Below are positions 11,825 through 12,624 of a stretch of 12,624 bases of DNA, piece by piece. A program made the translations under genes and the position numbers. A model generated the notes under the pieces. It did no database searches and was not told where the DNA came from. It saw only the letters and a program-made list of their open reading frames with translations. The stretch's first letter is position 1; every line of letters starts with the position of its first letter. Origin of the DNA: Gammaproteobacteria bacterium (GTDB lineage Bacteria; Pseudomonadota; Gammaproteobacteria; DSM-19610); contig DRQL01000028.1 of the NCBI GenBank assembly GCA_011371465.1, positions 1 to 12,624 of the forward strand. The letters are read 5' to 3'.

Positions 11825-12624
11825 TCAAGCAGCCAGACGCCGGGCAAGGTCTTCCAGCTCTTCGGCCTTTTCGAATAAACTGTTTGCAGTATCAACGACT
11901 TGCTGTTCATCCAGCCCCAGCATTTCCAGGCAGAACGGCGGCAGACCGGGTTGGTCGGTCTCGCCCAGGCCACGCATGGCGAGCACCCGGTTGGCGATCA
12001 GCACCAGCTGTGAGTAGGTCGCATGCTGGTCCCAGTATTCTTCGTCATGGTGGTGGCGAACGGCCACTACCAGTTCCGCCGGCAGGTTCCAGGCTTCCAT
12101 CAGCCAGGCACCGATCTGGTCGTGGGTGACGCCCAGTACGTGCTTTTCCAGTTCGCAGGTGGGCATGTCCGGGTTGGCCTGGGCAAAGCGGTTGAGAATA
12201 AAAAATTCCGGTTGAAAGGTGTGGCCGAGTACCAGCCTGCCCAGGTTCTGGAGCAGACCGGCGAGATACGCGGTGCCGCGTGGCGGTCGCAGTTTTTTCG
12301 GCAGTTGCTGTGCCAGCAGTTCGACCAGGCGTGCGGCGTAGACGGCGTGTTTCCAGAATGCGTCCAGGCCAAACGGGCCGTCCAGCGGCACGCGCAGGGA
12401 TTTGCCGATGGAAAAACCCAGTGCAAGGTTCAGGACATACTCAAAGCCCAGCACGCGTGCAATCGCGGTTTGCAGGTTATTGATGCTGCCGGCATACCCG
12501 TACAGGGAGGAATTGGCATAGCGCAGCACCTGGGCAGCTAGCCCCGGGTCCTGTTCGATAATGTCCGCCAGCTGTCGTGCGTTGGCGCGCGGATCCGCCG
12601 CCAGCTGCAGGATGCGCGCGGCGG
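11825..12624 (-). CDS. HDOD domain signalling protein (5' end outside window)
   Basis: The frame is open from the right edge, so the start is missing; 266 codons are visible. The visible part starts with AARILQLAADPRANARQLAD and the HDOD hallmark IIEQDPGLAAQVLRYANSSLYG. NLQTAIARVLGFEYV, YLAGLLQNLGRLVL and GAWLMEAWNLPAELVVAVRHHH follow. HDOD (HD-related output domain) proteins are found in signalling pathways of motility, c-di-GMP and stress, usually without phosphohydrolase activity. Here the His-Asp pair of true HD proteins is Gln-Asn (LLQNLG), in keeping with an inactive domain. The C-terminal 50 residues are helical. The GTG near 12529 is internal and not the start. Between its stop and the iscR promoter lie only short weak hairpins. 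Confidence 0.9.
   Translation of the reverse strand, partial: AARILQLAADPRANARQLADIIEQDPGLAAQVLRYANSSLYGYAGSINNLQTAIARVLGFEYVLNLALGFSIGKSLRVPLDGPFGLDAFWKHAVYAARLVELLAQQLPKKLRPPRGTAYLAGLLQNLGRLVLGHTFQPEFFILNRFAQANPDMPTCELEKHVLGVTHDQIGAWLMEAWNLPAELVVAVRHHHDEEYWDQHATYSQLVLIANRVLAMRGLGETDQPGLPPFCLEMLGLDEQQVVDTANSLFEKAEELEDLARRLAA

Overview
The window looks like chromosome of a GC-rich gammaproteobacterium. ZapG/YhcB (DUF1043), YihY, TypA, YjbQ, IscR/IscU, PilZ and HDOD genes are a typical gammaproteobacterial set, and a good sigma-28 (FliA) promoter suggests a flagellated cell. The genus cannot be named from the sequence. I see no rRNA, tRNA, CRISPR, phage or complete transposon. Most genes are housekeeping or signalling genes packed tightly, often with overlapping ends.

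Layout. 1-2047: an AT-rich leader, a YihY-type membrane protein whose C-terminus resembles an Rrf2 winged helix, and a convergent exported protein of unknown function. 2221-2924: a membrane-anchored thioredoxin-like protein coupled by an ATGA overlap to a 65-residue unknown protein. 2927-5710: typA, divergent yjbQ, and zapG. 5779-6333: a small RRM RNA-binding protein with a hairpin-rich leader, ending at a short palindromic element. 6377-8135: a D-2-hydroxyacid dehydrogenase and an exported chalcone-isomerase-like protein, separated only by a 211-bp foldback element. 8276-8734: a PilZ protein behind a sigma-28-type promoter. 8731-10622: a three-gene operon of a RibD-C reductase and two Nudix hydrolases. 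10653-11723: iscU and iscR with terminator, promoter and IscR-type operator. 11825 to the right edge: a partial HDOD protein.

The most unusual part is the isc locus. The IscR-like regulator has lost all the residues that hold the [2Fe-2S] cluster in E. coli IscR. Its promoter nevertheless carries an almost perfect 25-bp type 1 IscR operator, the class that needs cluster-loaded IscR in E. coli. The locus is also reduced to iscR-iscU, with no iscS between them and a strong terminator straight after iscU.

The second notable structure is the foldback element at 7358-7568. It is flanked by a TA duplication, and its removal restores a TAATG stop/start overlap between two genes, so its insertion site can be read to the base. 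Four convergent gene pairs overlap or abut at their 3' ends with no obvious terminator between them.
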